A stretch of DNA of 53,919 bases from Rhizonema sp. PD37 (GCA_029379215.1 JAQYWO010000021.1:1-53919); one strand, 5' to 3'. Counted from the first letter of the stretch, positions 1 through 8,651 are shown. Notes: a model not told the origin generated them from the sequence alone. Numbers and translations: made by a program.

Positions 1-3
1 TAT

Positions 4-1875
4 ATGAGCAATACCAAAATAAAGACATTTAATACAAAATCTCGTAGAAGTGCAAATGACTGGCGGTTATTTTTGCGTCTACTACCTTATGCCCGTCGCA
101 GTCAACGACTACTGCTGTTCTCAATGTTGCTGCTTGTACCAGTGGCGGTTGCTAACGCCCTGCCACCACTACTAATAGGGCAGGCAATATCCTTGGTTCG
201 TAACGAACCTGGCACTTACGAGTTTCTCAGGCATCTCTCTTTATTACAAGGGCTACACCTTCTGGAAGGATTATTGCTAATCACAGTGATTATACAATTA
301 GTCGTCACTGGTTTTCAGGGTTTTTTGGTGCAGAAAGTCGGGCAACAGCTTACCGCAGCAATTCGTCAGGATCTGTTTGAGCATGTGACATCTTTAGGAG
401 TGCGCTTTTTTGACACGACACCTGTCGGTAAATTAATTACCAGGCTGACGAGTGATGTGGAAGGTTTGGGAGATGTGTTCTCCACAGGGGCGATCGGTAT
501 TGTCGCAGATCTGTTCACTTTGCTGGTAATAGCTGGTTTTATGTTTTCTATTCAGTGGGAACTGGCTTTGTTGTTGCTGTTGATGCTGTTTCCAGTGACA
601 GCATTGATTATTTCCTTTCAGCAGCAGTACCGCAAAGCCAATTACAAATCCAAGGATGAACTATCCGTGCTTAATTCCCAACTGCAAGAAAATGTGACTG
701 GTATAAATGTAGTGCAGTTGTTCCGCCGCGAAAAATTTAATGCTGAGCTGTTTCGCTCTAGCAACAATCGTTATATTCAAGAGGTAGATAACACAATCTT
801 TTTTGATTCGGCAGTTTCGGCAACACTGGAATGGATTTCTCTTATTGCCATTGCCGCTGTTTTATGGGTTGGTGGCTTTCTTCTTTTGCAAAAAACCTTG
901 ACTTTTGGCATATTATCCGCATTTGTATTGTATGCCCAACGATTGTTCGATCCATTACGGCAGTTTGCAGAAAAATTTACGACAATTCAAGCTGGTTTTA
1001 CCGCAATAGAGCGGATTAGCGAAATTTTTGAAGAGCCAATAGAAATACGCGATCGCAGCAATCCCAGATTCTCCATGTTTGATTCGAGATTGGGGTTTGT
1101 TGACGATCCAGATGTGAATAGCGAATCCCAAACTGCAAAATCTGCATGGGGAGAAATCCGCTTTGAACACGTCTGGTTTGCTTATAAAGACGACGATTAT
1201 GTGATCAAAGACTTAGATTTTACCATTCATCCTGGAGAGAAAGTCGCATTAGTTGGTCCTACAGGGGCGGGGAAAAGTACTATTATCCGTCTTTTATGTC
1301 GTCTTTACGAACCGAGCAAAGGACGCATTCTCGTAGATGGTATAGATATCCGAGAAGTATCTCAAGCGGAATTGCGACGTTACATGGCAGTCATTTTACA
1401 AGAAGGCTTTTTATTTGCTGGTGATGTGAAAAGCAACATCACTTTAGGAGACGGCTACACCTTCGACAAAATTCAACAAGCGGCAGAAAGAACCAACGTT
1501 GCTCAGTTTATTGAAGAATTGCCTCAAGGTTATGATACTCAACTTCGAGAACGCGGCACAAATATTTCTAGCGGTCAAAAGCAACTTTTGGCTTTTGCTC
1601 GTGCTGCTATTCGCGATCCGCAAATCTTAGTACTAGATGAGGCGACAGCAAGTTTGGATGTCGGGACAGAAGCTTTAGTTCAGAAGGCTTTAAATGAGCT
1701 TTTAGTAGAACGCACTGCCATCATTATTGCTCATCGCTTATCAACAATTCGCAACGTGGATCGAATTTTCGTATTGAAGCGGGGAGAATTAATAGAACAG
1801 GGTAGTCATGAAGAGTTACTGAGTCAAGGGGGACTTTACGCTACTTTACACAATTTACAGATGTTAGGAAGTTGA
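4..1875 (+). CDS. ABC exporter, fused permease-ATPase (type IV ABC half-transporter)
   Basis: Inner-membrane half-transporter that would dimerise and use ATP to export a lipid, drug or peptide; the substrate cannot be told from sequence. The first ~330 residues carry hydrophobic membrane segments of the ABC_membrane type. The nucleotide-binding domain follows, with Walker A GPTGAGKST (~418-426), signature SSGQKQ (~521, a variant of LSGGQ), Walker B ILVLDEA (~541) and the switch histidine in IIAHRLS (~576). At 623 residues it is slightly longer than the family norm of ~580-600; the extra length is a linker at ~350-375. The frame is open to the window edge, so a more upstream start cannot be excluded. 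The family call is firm, the substrate unknown. Confidence 0.93.
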   Translation: MSNTKIKTFNTKSRRSANDWRLFLRLLPYARRSQRLLLFSMLLLVPVAVANALPPLLIGQAISLVRNEPGTYEFLRHLSLLQGLHLLEGLLLITVIIQLVVTGFQGFLVQKVGQQLTAAIRQDLFEHVTSLGVRFFDTTPVGKLITRLTSDVEGLGDVFSTGAIGIVADLFTLLVIAGFMFSIQWELALLLLLMLFPVTALIISFQQQYRKANYKSKDELSVLNSQLQENVTGINVVQLFRREKFNAELFRSSNNRYIQEVDNTIFFDSAVSATLEWISLIAIAAVLWVGGFLLLQKTLTFGILSAFVLYAQRLFDPLRQFAEKFTTIQAGFTAIERISEIFEEPIEIRDRSNPRFSMFDSRLGFVDDPDVNSESQTAKSAWGEIRFEHVWFAYKDDDYVIKDLDFTIHPGEKVALVGPTGAGKSTIIRLLCRLYEPSKGRILVDGIDIREVSQAELRRYMAVILQEGFLFAGDVKSNITLGDGYTFDKIQQAAERTNVAQFIEELPQGYDTQLRERGTNISSGQKQLLAFARAAIRDPQILVLDEATASLDVGTEALVQKALNELLVERTAIIIAHRLSTIRNVDRIFVLKRGELIEQGSHEELLSQGGLYATLHNLQMLGS

Positions 1876-1883
1876 CCGCAGTC

Positions 1884-2060
1884 TTAAATAAGAGTTTGAT
1901 ATGCTTTTGGAGTGACTCCTGTGAATTTGTGAAAGAGGGTAGTGAAATGGCTTTGGTTCTTAAAGCCACATTGGAGAGCAATGGAGGGCGATCGCGAAAA
2001 CATTCGCTTAAGTAACTGTTTCGAGTGCTATACCCGTTGAAGTAACAAATACTGATACGG
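1884..2060 (-). pseudogene. AraC-family regulator, C-terminal HTH remnant
   Basis: On the minus strand, 1884-1982 encodes 32 residues ending in a stop, containing IALQCGFKNQSHFTTLF and FTGVTPKAYQ. This is the second helix-turn-helix and the C-terminal signature of AraC/XylS regulators. Upstream the match continues only in other frames, with stops, so the ~250-residue protein is reduced to its last helices. It lies between the ABC exporter and the RelE/Phd pair and is unlikely to be expressed as a regulator. Confidence 0.75.
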
Positions 2061-2142
2061 TGCAACACAATCGCGATCGCTTAAACAATCGGCAGAAGTA
2101 ATATTGGCTCATGCCGATGAGTGCAGATGACCTTACACACAG

Positions 2143-2172
2143 AAAAAACCCCATAACATATACTATGAGGTT
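2143..2172 (-). terminator. Intrinsic terminator after the RelE/Phd operon
   Basis: An imperfect stem pairs 2147-2155 with 2164-2172 (8 of 9 pairs). On the minus strand it is followed by six T residues. It lies about 80 bases after the toxin stop codon, the expected place for the end of the TA transcript. Confidence 0.55.
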
Positions 2173-2249
2173 ATTTTGTTGATTTTACGAGTCGCGGCAG
2201 TTGTCTACGCTCTTCTTGTATTAGCATTCAAGTGATGGCGGAATTATAA

Positions 2250-2525
2250 TTACAAATTTCGGTACACTTCTCCGTCGTTTCGCTTGCCAACACGAAAAAC
2301 TTGGATTAATTTGCTTTGTTCATCAATTGTATAAAGGATTCTGTACTCCCCTTGATCAACGCGATAACCGTTTTCGTATCCTTCTAGAGCTTTGCAATCG
2401 TGAGGTTGACAATTACTTTGAAGTGAAAAAATTTTGGATGCAATTTGCTTGTAGAACTTTGGTTGTAATTTCAATAGCTCTTTTTCAGCAGTCTTCGCAA
2501 TCATCAAACTATAACGTTCACTCAT
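2250..2525 (-). CDS. RelE/ParE-superfamily toxin
   Basis: A 91-residue protein with the RelE/ParE fold pattern: N-terminal helix-rich part (TAEKELLKLQ), the central LEGYENGYRVDQGEYRILY strand block, and C-terminal VFRVGKRNDGEVY. RelE-type toxins cleave mRNA at the ribosome; ParE-type toxins poison gyrase. The R-x-G-x-Y-R-I-x-Y pattern favours the RelE/YoeB side, but sequence alone does not decide. It follows the antitoxin with an 8-base overlap, so the two are co-transcribed on the minus strand. Length is normal and the frame intact, so it is probably functional. Confidence 0.88.
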   Translation of the reverse strand: MSERYSLMIAKTAEKELLKLQPKFYKQIASKIFSLQSNCQPHDCKALEGYENGYRVDQGEYRILYTIDEQSKLIQVFRVGKRNDGEVYRNL

Positions 2526-2769
2526 CTCCTCGAAGAGCAGTAATTGCTTCTAAGGTAGTAAACCCATCGTTTTCTTGAACCGCACGACGGAGCAATTCCG
2601 AATCAATAGCGTCTTCCATAGCCTCAAGACGCTTTAAATCATCAAGACTAATGATTGCTACAGCATCTTTACCATGACGTTGAATCACAATCCGTTCATG
2701 ACTGTACTCAGCACGATTAATCAGCTCTTGGAAATTTGCACGAGCGTCTGTTGCACTTATGCTAATCAT
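2518..2769 (-). CDS. Phd/YefM-family antitoxin
   Basis: An 83-residue antitoxin, first gene of a two-gene operon with the RelE-like toxin. The N-terminal part (ISATDARANFQELINRA) is the Phd/YefM DNA-binding fold, and RHGKDAVAIISLDDLKRLE is the usual central block. The C-terminal ~30 residues are the toxin-binding tail. Family knowledge predicts that it neutralises the toxin and represses its own promoter in the AT-rich stretch just after 2770 (minus-strand upstream). Start and length match the family. Confidence 0.88.
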   Translation of the reverse strand: MISISATDARANFQELINRAEYSHERIVIQRHGKDAVAIISLDDLKRLEAMEDAIDSELLRRAVQENDGFTTLEAITALRGDE

Positions 2770-2857
2770 AAAATTGAATATATGTTACCAAAAAAATGTA
2801 AATTTTGTACAAATTGCTAAAAATATACAAAATTTACGTTCTGTACCAATGATACAT

Positions 2858-2973
2858 AAAGTGTGGATTAATTTCCAAGAGTTAGTGGGATGAGTTTACC
2901 TTCATTCTCAAGAGCGCCTAGGAGTACTTGCTGATACTCCAATCATTTCGGCAAACTCCGATACTTTCCACAC
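2858..2973 (-). pseudogene. IS607-type TnpA N-terminal (MerR-like HTH) remnant
   Basis: From a GTG at 2973 the minus strand reads VWKVSEFAEMIGVSAST, then continues after a frameshift as LENEGKLIPLTLGN. This is the MerR-like DNA-binding head of IS607-family serine recombinases. The catalytic domain is absent and the frame is broken. A second relic of the same head lies at 40800-40928, so the genome has hosted this element more than once. The rest of the gap 2770-3185 shows no gene. Confidence 0.7.
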
Positions 2974-3185
2974 TAATGTTTGTTGAAAAATTTCTGGGTA
3001 AGTTTGGCAAAGTTTTTGGCTATTTAGTCCACCTCTCCTGGCATGTTCAAGTATCTTCGAGTCGATAGCACTGCCAGAAAGTAGCCATAAGATTTGGCAA
3101 GAATTTGAAAAAAAGCAAAAACAGGAAAGAAAGCCTGTTACTAAATGCTTATTCTAAAAGTAACCCTCAAAGCAAGAAGTTTGTC

Positions 3186-4187
3186 ATGCCAAAAATTGTT
3201 CGGTTTTATGAATTTGGAGATGCTGATGTTCTCAAGCTCGAAGAACAGTCATTAAGCGATCCAAAAGAAGGAGAGGTACGGCTTAAAGTCGAAGCGATCG
3301 GCTTGAACCGAGCTGAAGTTGGTTTTCGCGCAGGCAAATATTTAGAAATGCCGGAAAAGTTTCCTTCGACTTTGGGTTATGAGGCTTCGGGAACTATCGA
3401 TGCGATCGGCAGTGGCGTAACAGGATTTCAGATTGGCGATCGCGTAAGTACGATTCCAGCATTTTCAATGCGCAAATACGGCGTGTACGGTGAAAGTGCG
3501 ATCGTTCCGGCTATGGCTGTTGCCCATTATCCGGAAACCCTATCTCCTCAAGAGGGTACTGCAATTTGGATGCAATATATTACTGCCTACGGTTCGCTCG
3601 TCGAGTATGGACAGGTGAAAGCAGGAGATTTCGTTCTAATTACGGCTGCGAGTAGTAGCGTTGGCTACTCAGCAATTCAGATTGTCAAAGCTGCTGGTGC
3701 GATCGCAATTGCCACGACTCGTGGAAGTGCCAAAAAACAAATGCTGCTTGATAAAGGTGCAGATGATGTAATCGTCACCAACGAAGAGGATTTAGTGAGC
3801 CGAGTCATGGAGATTACCAAAGGTAAAGGCGTTAATCTAATTTTTGATGCAGTTGCCGGAGCGTTTCTGGAAACCTTAGCGAATGCGACTGCACCGGGAG
3901 CCACCATTTTTGTCTATGGTGCACTGAGTCCAGATGGTGTCACCCCGTTTCCATTGTTTCCCGCATTGCAGAAAGGATTGAAAGTGCAGGGTTATACCTT
4001 GTTTGAAATCACAAGCAATCCTGTGAAGCTGGAACATGCTAAACAATATATTTACAATGGGTTGGAGTCTGGAAAGTTAGTGCCCATTATTGACCGTACT
4101 TTCACTCTAAATCAGATTGTGGAAGCTCATCGATATATGGAATCGAATCAGCAAAACGGCAAAATTATTGTCACGGTTCCAAAATGA
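3186..4187 (+). CDS. Zinc-independent MDR oxidoreductase (NADPH:quinone reductase-like)
   Basis: Medium-chain dehydrogenase/reductase. The chosen ATG (3186) gives MPKIVRFYEFGDADVLKLEE, the usual family start, and 333 residues; an upstream in-frame start at 3105 adds 27 low-complexity residues unlike the family. An N-terminal GroES-like domain contains LGYEASGTIDAIGSGV. A Rossmann domain follows, with ITAASSSVGYSAIQIVKAAGA binding NADPH. Structural-zinc cysteines are lacking. It probably reduces quinones or activated alkenes in the cytosol. The next gene is the shortened companion at 4209, which in related genomes often sits beside such reductases (from memory of the family). Confidence 0.85.
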   Translation: MPKIVRFYEFGDADVLKLEEQSLSDPKEGEVRLKVEAIGLNRAEVGFRAGKYLEMPEKFPSTLGYEASGTIDAIGSGVTGFQIGDRVSTIPAFSMRKYGVYGESAIVPAMAVAHYPETLSPQEGTAIWMQYITAYGSLVEYGQVKAGDFVLITAASSSVGYSAIQIVKAAGAIAIATTRGSAKKQMLLDKGADDVIVTNEEDLVSRVMEITKGKGVNLIFDAVAGAFLETLANATAPGATIFVYGALSPDGVTPFPLFPALQKGLKVQGYTLFEITSNPVKLEHAKQYIYNGLESGKLVPIIDRTFTLNQIVEAHRYMESNQQNGKIIVTVPK

Positions 4188-4208
4188 AGTTTGTCTAATG
4201 AGGATATT

Positions 4209-4367
4209 ATGCAGTTTTTAGTAATTGCACGAGTTGTTGAAGGAATTTCAATCGAACAAGTGTTGCCGCATGTGCAAGCTGAGGCAGAAGCAGGAATTTT
4301 GAAATTTGAAATCCTACCTTTGATGCCGTATACCGGACTAGAATCATTGTTCGCCAAAGCAAAGTGA
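4209..4367 (+). CDS. Small muconolactone-isomerase-like protein, internally shortened
   Basis: A 52-residue protein starting MQFLVIARVVEG and ending LPLMPYTGLESLFAKAK. Both ends resemble a ~90-100-residue cyanobacterial ferredoxin-like (muconolactone isomerase-like) family. In that family about 40 residues, including a strand-helix block, lie between the two parts. Here the N-terminal helix (AEAEAG) runs directly into the last strand (GILKFEILPL), as if recombination between two EAG-type sequences removed the middle in frame. It follows the reductase by 21 bases and precedes a strong terminator, so it ends that operon. Whether such a half-fold is stable is doubtful. Confidence 0.6.
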   Translation: MQFLVIARVVEGISIEQVLPHVQAEAEAGILKFEILPLMPYTGLESLFAKAK

Positions 4368-4397
4368 AAAACTACCACATAAGCTCTTTAGCTTAAA

Positions 4398-4439
4398 AAA
4401 AGCAACGCCTTTACAGATAGTTCTGGAGGCGTTGCTTTT
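4398..4439 (+). terminator. Strong intrinsic terminator
   Basis: A perfect 13-bp inverted repeat pairs 4398-4410 with 4427-4439 around a 16-base loop, with A-run and T-run edges. It closes the oxidoreductase transcription unit. The remainder of 4440-4696 holds the promoter region of the next gene and no visible coding sequence. Confidence 0.8.
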
Positions 4440-4696
4440 AGGGATTTATAGAGTTTAACTTAGTTATTGCCTGTATATAGCTCTATCTTAAGATAGTAGA
4501 CTCAAACTCCAGGTAAAGAATATATAAATCTATGCTGTAATTTTGTAAAAAGACTGTAAACATTTGCAGCTACTCAATTGCAAGGGATACAAGAGTTTAT
4601 TTCCCCTTGTTCACCCTAACTGCTATAGTAGTGCCTACCAGCAAACTTAGATGGTGATCGCGTCCAAATCTTTGTGAAGTAAACATCACTCTTTCA

Positions 4697-5641
4697 ATGT
4701 TGCCTAACAAAAAAGCAATGCGAGTATTCTCCAAATATCTCCCCAGCGCACCACTGACTTTCATGTTACTAAGTGCCAGCTTTATCTTCGCCTCCCCCTC
4801 TCTCTCCCTCTCCCCCGCTCCTCTTCTTCTGGCACAATATGCAGGGAAAAGCGCGGAGGACTTTTTAAATGAAGGGTTACAGGCAATCAGTTCCGGGAAA
4901 GTCTCTGAAGGAATCGCTGCCTTTCGCCTAGCAACTAAGTTAGATCCAGATTTAGCCCCAGCGCACTACAATTTGGGGCTAGCACTGCGACAAGTTGGGC
5001 AGTTACAACCTGCGGCTATTGCATTTTATCAAGCAACACAAGCAGATCCCAAGTTTGCTCTGGCTTTTGCCAATTTAGGCGGGGCGTTGTTAGAAGGCAA
5101 TAACTTGCAACAGGCAAATGATTACTTGCGAAAGGCATTGGAAATCGACCCGAAACTGGGAGTTGCTTACTATAATTTAGGGTTGGTACAAGAGCAACAA
5201 CGAGATTGTGATCGAGCGATCGCTTCATTTAAAAAAGCAGTAGAGTTTAGTCAGAATGCACCAGAGCCTGCTTATCACACAGGAATATGTTATCTCCAAA
5301 AAAATCAACCGGATAAAGCAAAAGACGCATTTCGCAAAGCAGTGAAAATTAATCCTAAATATGCAGAAGCTTACTACAGTCTTGGCGGAATATATTTGAG
5401 TAAAGGTAAGTTACAAGAAGCATTGGAAGCTTTTAGACAATCTGCCCAGGGAAACTCCAACTATCCGAATGCCTATTACGGCGCTGGATTAGTTTTTCTC
5501 CAGTTAAAGCAATATCCACAGGCGGTGCAGGTATTGCAGTATGCGAGAGATTTATACAAAAATCTCGGAAATTCTCAGTGGGCAAGCAATACAGACAACT
5601 TATTGCAACAGGTGTCAAATCCAACTTCTCAGCCTCGCTAA
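4697..5641 (+). CDS. Secreted tetratricopeptide-repeat protein
   Basis: A 314-residue protein with an N-terminal hydrophobic segment rich in Ser, Pro and Leu (residues ~15-48), which looks like a signal peptide or anchor. About seven TPR units follow, from ~residue 50 to 300, with recurring A-x-YNLGLAL and A-x-x-x-FRKAVKINP patterns. TPR arrays bind other proteins, and the location is probably periplasmic or membrane-attached. An ATG at 4718 is an alternative start that would shorten the cytosolic tail. It stands alone between terminator 4398-4439 and mtnA. No specific partner can be named. Confidence 0.85.
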   Translation: MLPNKKAMRVFSKYLPSAPLTFMLLSASFIFASPSLSLSPAPLLLAQYAGKSAEDFLNEGLQAISSGKVSEGIAAFRLATKLDPDLAPAHYNLGLALRQVGQLQPAAIAFYQATQADPKFALAFANLGGALLEGNNLQQANDYLRKALEIDPKLGVAYYNLGLVQEQQRDCDRAIASFKKAVEFSQNAPEPAYHTGICYLQKNQPDKAKDAFRKAVKINPKYAEAYYSLGGIYLSKGKLQEALEAFRQSAQGNSNYPNAYYGAGLVFLQLKQYPQAVQVLQYARDLYKNLGNSQWASNTDNLLQQVSNPTSQPR

Positions 5642-5719
5642 TCTTGGTAGGTAAGGGTGACAAAGCAAACATAGCTATAAAAAAGTTATCAAAACTTGTA
5701 AAATTATTAACATGACAAA

Positions 5720-6805
5720 ATGACAAATTATCCCATGAATTCTCTCACAAACCAAGTTTATCCAGTTATTTGGCACAACGACTCTGTTTCATTAATTGAC
5801 CAAAACCGCTTGCCGAATGAGTACGCATTTGTGGAAATTCATCGCAGCGAAGATATGGCACGGGCGATCAAAACCATGATTGTCAGAGGTGCACCTGCGA
5901 TTGGTGTTGCTGCAGCTTACGGAATGTATCTTGGAGCAAGAGAAATTGAGGCACACAACCGCAATGAGTTTCTGAACAGTCTGGAAAAAGTCGCCCAGAT
6001 GTTGCGTTCTACTCGTCCAACAGCAGTCAATTTGTTTTGGGCAATATCGCGAATGCTCAAAACTGCTTACGAAGCGCTGGGAACGGTAGAAGAAATCAAA
6101 GAAATTCTGTTGCAAACTGCCAAAATTATCAATGCTGAAGATTTGCAAACGTGTGAGGCGATCGGCGATCATGGTTTGGCAGTTTTACCTAATACCCCAG
6201 AAAAGCTGACAATTCTCACCCATTGCAATGCTGGTGCGCTAGCAACTGCAGGTTACGGTACTGCCTTAGGTGTGGTACGTTCCGCTTTTCGTGAAGGGCG
6301 TTTGGTGCGTGTCTTTGCTGACGAAACTCGCCCACGGCTACAAGGTGCAAAACTTACTGCTTGGGAATGTGTCCAAGAAGGCATTCCAGTTACGGTTATT
6401 ACTGATAGTATGGCAGCGCATTGCATGAAACAGGGTTTAATTCATGCTGTGGTAGTCGGTGCTGACAGAATTGCCGCCAATGGAGACACAGCGAACAAAA
6501 TAGGTACGTATAGTTTAGCACTCGTAAGCCAAGCGCATAATATTCCTTTCTTTGTCGCAGCACCCCTTTCCACTATTGATTTTTCCTTACCCGATGGCAG
6601 CCAAATTCCCATTGAGGAGCGACAATCAGAGGAAATCTATCAAATTGGCGACACTATCATCACACCAAAGGGTGCAGAATTTTATAATCCAGCGTTTGAT
6701 GTGACACCAGCACATCTGATTAAAGCAATCATTACAGAAAATGGCGCATTTGCTCCAAACGAGTTAGCAAAATCTCAGAAGAAGCAAGCAGCTAAAATAG
6801 CCTAA
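5720..6805 (+). CDS. mtnA: S-methyl-5-thioribose-1-phosphate isomerase
   Basis: Converts 5-methylthioribose-1-phosphate to 5-methylthioribulose-1-phosphate in the methionine salvage pathway (cytosol). Family motifs are present in order: [18 protein letters not shown] near residue 55, the catalytic cysteine in [19 protein letters not shown], and the aspartate in [19 protein letters not shown]. Length (361) is slightly above the usual ~345-350 because of a short N-terminal lead and a Lys-rich tail; the ATG at 5735 is an alternative start. The gene is monocistronic, flanked by a small hairpin and repeat DNA downstream. Confidence 0.95.
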   Translation: MTNYPMNSLTNQVYPVIWHNDSVSLIDQNRLPNEYAFVEIHRSEDMARAIKTMIVRGAPAIGVAAAYGMYLGAREIEAHNRNEFLNSLEKVAQMLRSTRPTAVNLFWAISRMLKTAYEALGTVEEIKEILLQTAKIINAEDLQTCEAIGDHGLAVLPNTPEKLTILTHCNAGALATAGYGTALGVVRSAFREGRLVRVFADETRPRLQGAKLTAWECVQEGIPVTVITDSMAAHCMKQGLIHAVVVGADRIAANGDTANKIGTYSLALVSQAHNIPFFVAAPLSTIDFSLPDGSQIPIEERQSEEIYQIGDTIITPKGAEFYNPAFDVTPAHLIKAIITENGAFAPNELAKSQKKQAAKIA

Positions 6806-6823
6806 GTTTGGTGAGAAATTGTC

Positions 6824-6855
6824 GTAGGGTTGAGTGTTACCAAAGCTCAACCTAC
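6824..6855. repeat. Short hairpin after mtnA
   Basis: GTAGGGTTGAG (6824-6834) pairs with CTCAACCTAC (6846-6855), with one bulged base and an 11-base loop. No T-run follows, so it is either a weak terminator or a short interspersed palindrome. Confidence 0.5.
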
Positions 6856-6892
6856 ACACTCTGCGCCAGGATGTTTTTTCTACTTTATATAG

Positions 6893-7057
6893 TTATACCA
6901 ATTTGAAAAAAGAATACGACAGATCCTCATGTAGGGGCGATCTTCGTAGCGTAAAGCCTACGGCATAGATTCGCTTAGAGCGAGTCCTCGAGCGTCACGG
7001 CTGTTCGCCCTTGCGATTGATTCATGTGTTGCAAACATTTTTTAAATTGGTATTATA
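6893..7057. repeat. MITE-like element with TATACCAATTT termini
   Basis: Imperfect terminal inverted repeats bound a 165-bp segment. The left end reads TTATACCAATTTGAAAAAAG, and the right end on the reverse strand reads ATACCAATTTAAAAAATG. The interior carries a second repeat type (GTAGGGGCGA ... GAGCGTCACGGCTGTTCGCCC) also seen around 9150-9350. No transposase is encoded. Together with the Rpn fragment this accounts for most of the gap 6806-7149. Confidence 0.6.
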
Positions 7058-7149
7058 TTTCGCGATTATTGATTGCCTCCGGCACGAAGCTACGTGCGAT
7101 GGTAATCAAGCCTTATTTTCTTTTGAGGCAGATGGTAAGGTTTCAAAAT

Positions 7150-7437
7150 TCATGCTTTTTGGGGCGGCCTATATTTGGATATGCTTTGACATAGATAAGA
7201 GCAGTAATCCAGCATCCTCATAGGGAGAGATGGTTTTGATTTCGGAACAGTTTGAAACTCCAAATGAAAGATGCTACCTAGATCTGGTAGTTTGAATAAA
7301 GCATCAGATCGAATTGGTTCCACGCTTAATTCTGTTGATAAAACCTGAATATTTGTTTCTGGCGAGTTAAGCAACCATTGTACAAAAGGTAATGGATACT
7401 CAGATGTCAAAAATCGGCAAATGCTGTCGTATGCCAA
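7150..7437 (-). pseudogene. Rpn-family (PD-(D/E)XK) nuclease/transposase-like fragment
   Basis: The 95 residues begin MAYDSICRFLTSEYPLPF and include ELSVEPIRSDALFKL and IFHLEFQT, the N-terminal part of the recombination-promoting nuclease (Rpn/DUF4351-like) family common in cyanobacteria. In that family the HLEFQT strand carries a catalytic-core acid and the protein continues for another 150-200 residues. Here it ends after MRMLDYCSYLCQSISKY in an unrelated tail. The C-terminal half is lost just beside the MITE-like element at 6893-7057, which may mark the deletion. Probably inactive. Confidence 0.72.
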
Positions 7438-7616
7438 GAATATTTATTCAAAATGTACAAACCCGATTTTAGTACAAAAATAGTACAAAAGTTTTATTTG
7501 TAAATTATTTTAGAATTTAGCTTAGTGGAAAGACTTATATTGTTGTGAGCGTTCTAGCTTCGCTTCGCCGCAATCGTCGCCGCATGGCTATTCTTACGGA
7601 ATATCGAGCGATCGCT

Positions 7617-8054
7617 TTAAGATATTGTCCAATCTTCTATTTGTAAATTAGGGACTTTTGCAAAATCTTTAGTATGGCGTGTCACCAAAATACTATTTAT
7701 GGAGAGTACGATTGCAGCAATACGTAAATCTCTCGTACCTATGCGAATTCTCTGACTAATTAATTCTTGATAGGAATCATAGGCAGGCAGGTTAAAATCA
7801 AGTAATTTCAGCTTGTTAAGGTATTCCACCCCATCTCTTAATCCTTTGTAAGCTAATATCAGTTTTTCAGATTGTGATGATTGCTCATTATACCTATTAA
7901 TAACATTTAGCCACCCTTTCATTTGCTCTTCTAATGTCACAACTGTTATGGCTGTATTTGCAAAACTAATTTGATTGAGCCGCTGTTTAACAATTGGATG
8001 TTCTCTTTGAAAAAGCGATAAATGGTCTGTATCCAGTACCCAAATAACAGTCAC
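7617..8054 (-). CDS. PIN-domain (VapC-like) toxin
   Basis: A 145-residue PIN-domain ribonuclease. The first acidic residue is in WVLDTDHLSLFQ, a second acid in VVTLEEQMKGW, and RDLRIAAIVLSINSILVTRHTKDF is the usual C-terminal catalytic block ending in the TR-x-x-DF motif. These residues bind Mg2+ for RNA cleavage in VapC-type toxins. It overlaps the upstream antitoxin by 4 bases (ATGA-type coupling). Frame and length are intact, so it is likely active and held in check by its neighbour. Confidence 0.88.
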   Translation of the reverse strand: MTVIWVLDTDHLSLFQREHPIVKQRLNQISFANTAITVVTLEEQMKGWLNVINRYNEQSSQSEKLILAYKGLRDGVEYLNKLKLLDFNLPAYDSYQELISQRIRIGTRDLRIAAIVLSINSILVTRHTKDFAKVPNLQIEDWTIS

Positions 8055-8434
8055 TTTACCTCGTCTTCTGTATCGTTGTGTCTATAATATTTCTCCATTT
8101 CTGCATCAAGTTTACGACGTTCTACTTCTATATCAGCCATTACCTCATCAAAAAGTGAGTTATCCTTGTACATACCCGCTACCTTCATCCAAGGATTATC
8201 TGTTTGGGATGAATCTATTTCTAGAGTAACTATTTTTGAATTCTGTAAACGGTTTTGTAAAAGCTGCTGTAAGTTTTCCAAAGCTTCATTCTCAGTTTTT
8301 CCTAAACTTTTACAGTCTGATAAGCCTAGCACAACTGCACTAAATCTACCATCTTGCTCATTTTCAACTAGCACACTATAACTTAACTTAGAAGCGTCAG
8401 CATCATAACTTTTTGAAGGACTAAAATTAATCAT
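8051..8434 (-). CDS. HicB-like-fold antitoxin paired with a PIN toxin
   Basis: A 127-residue protein. Residues ~15-75 look like the HicB/UPF0150 partial RNase H fold (SYSVLVENEQDGRFSAVVLGLSDCKSLGKTENEAL, in two strands and a helix). The C-terminal tail has an acidic helix (DEVMADIEVERRKLDAEMEKY) likely to bind the toxin. HicB-like domains usually accompany HicA; pairing with a PIN toxin is a recurrent cyanobacterial arrangement. First gene of the operon, overlapping the toxin by 4 bases. No separate DNA-binding domain is evident. Confidence 0.75.
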   Translation of the reverse strand: MINFSPSKSYDADASKLSYSVLVENEQDGRFSAVVLGLSDCKSLGKTENEALENLQQLLQNRLQNSKIVTLEIDSSQTDNPWMKVAGMYKDNSLFDEVMADIEVERRKLDAEMEKYYRHNDTEDEVK

Positions 8435-8468
8435 ACTTTTTATATTTATCTATATATATATTTTAATT

Positions 8469-8651
8469 TTGGGCATTGCAGTTAGTATCAGGTTTCTGTC
8501 TGATTGTCAAGAGTACTTTTTTGATCTTGAAGGCAATGAACTGCCCACAAAAGCTAAGAAAGTTGTCTTCCATTTCACTAATCTGCCTGTAGACACCAGA
8601 CTAATAGAATGGTTAATAGATAAAGATGTTGAAACTCTTATTGGATTATAG
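8469..8651 (+). CDS. Short unrecognised reading frame, possible gene fragment
   Basis: A 60-residue frame beginning with TTG and containing DCQEYFFDLEGNELPTKAKK and WLIDKDVETLIGL. Composition is protein-like and it lies directly before the truncated BrnT gene on the same strand. There is no convincing ribosome binding site and no family is recognised. It may be the tail of a gene whose front was lost in the same rearrangement that removed the BrnT N-terminus. It starts only 35 bases from the divergent antitoxin gene. Confidence 0.3.
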   Translation: MGIAVSIRFLSDCQEYFFDLEGNELPTKAKKVVFHFTNLPVDTRLIEWLIDKDVETLIGL

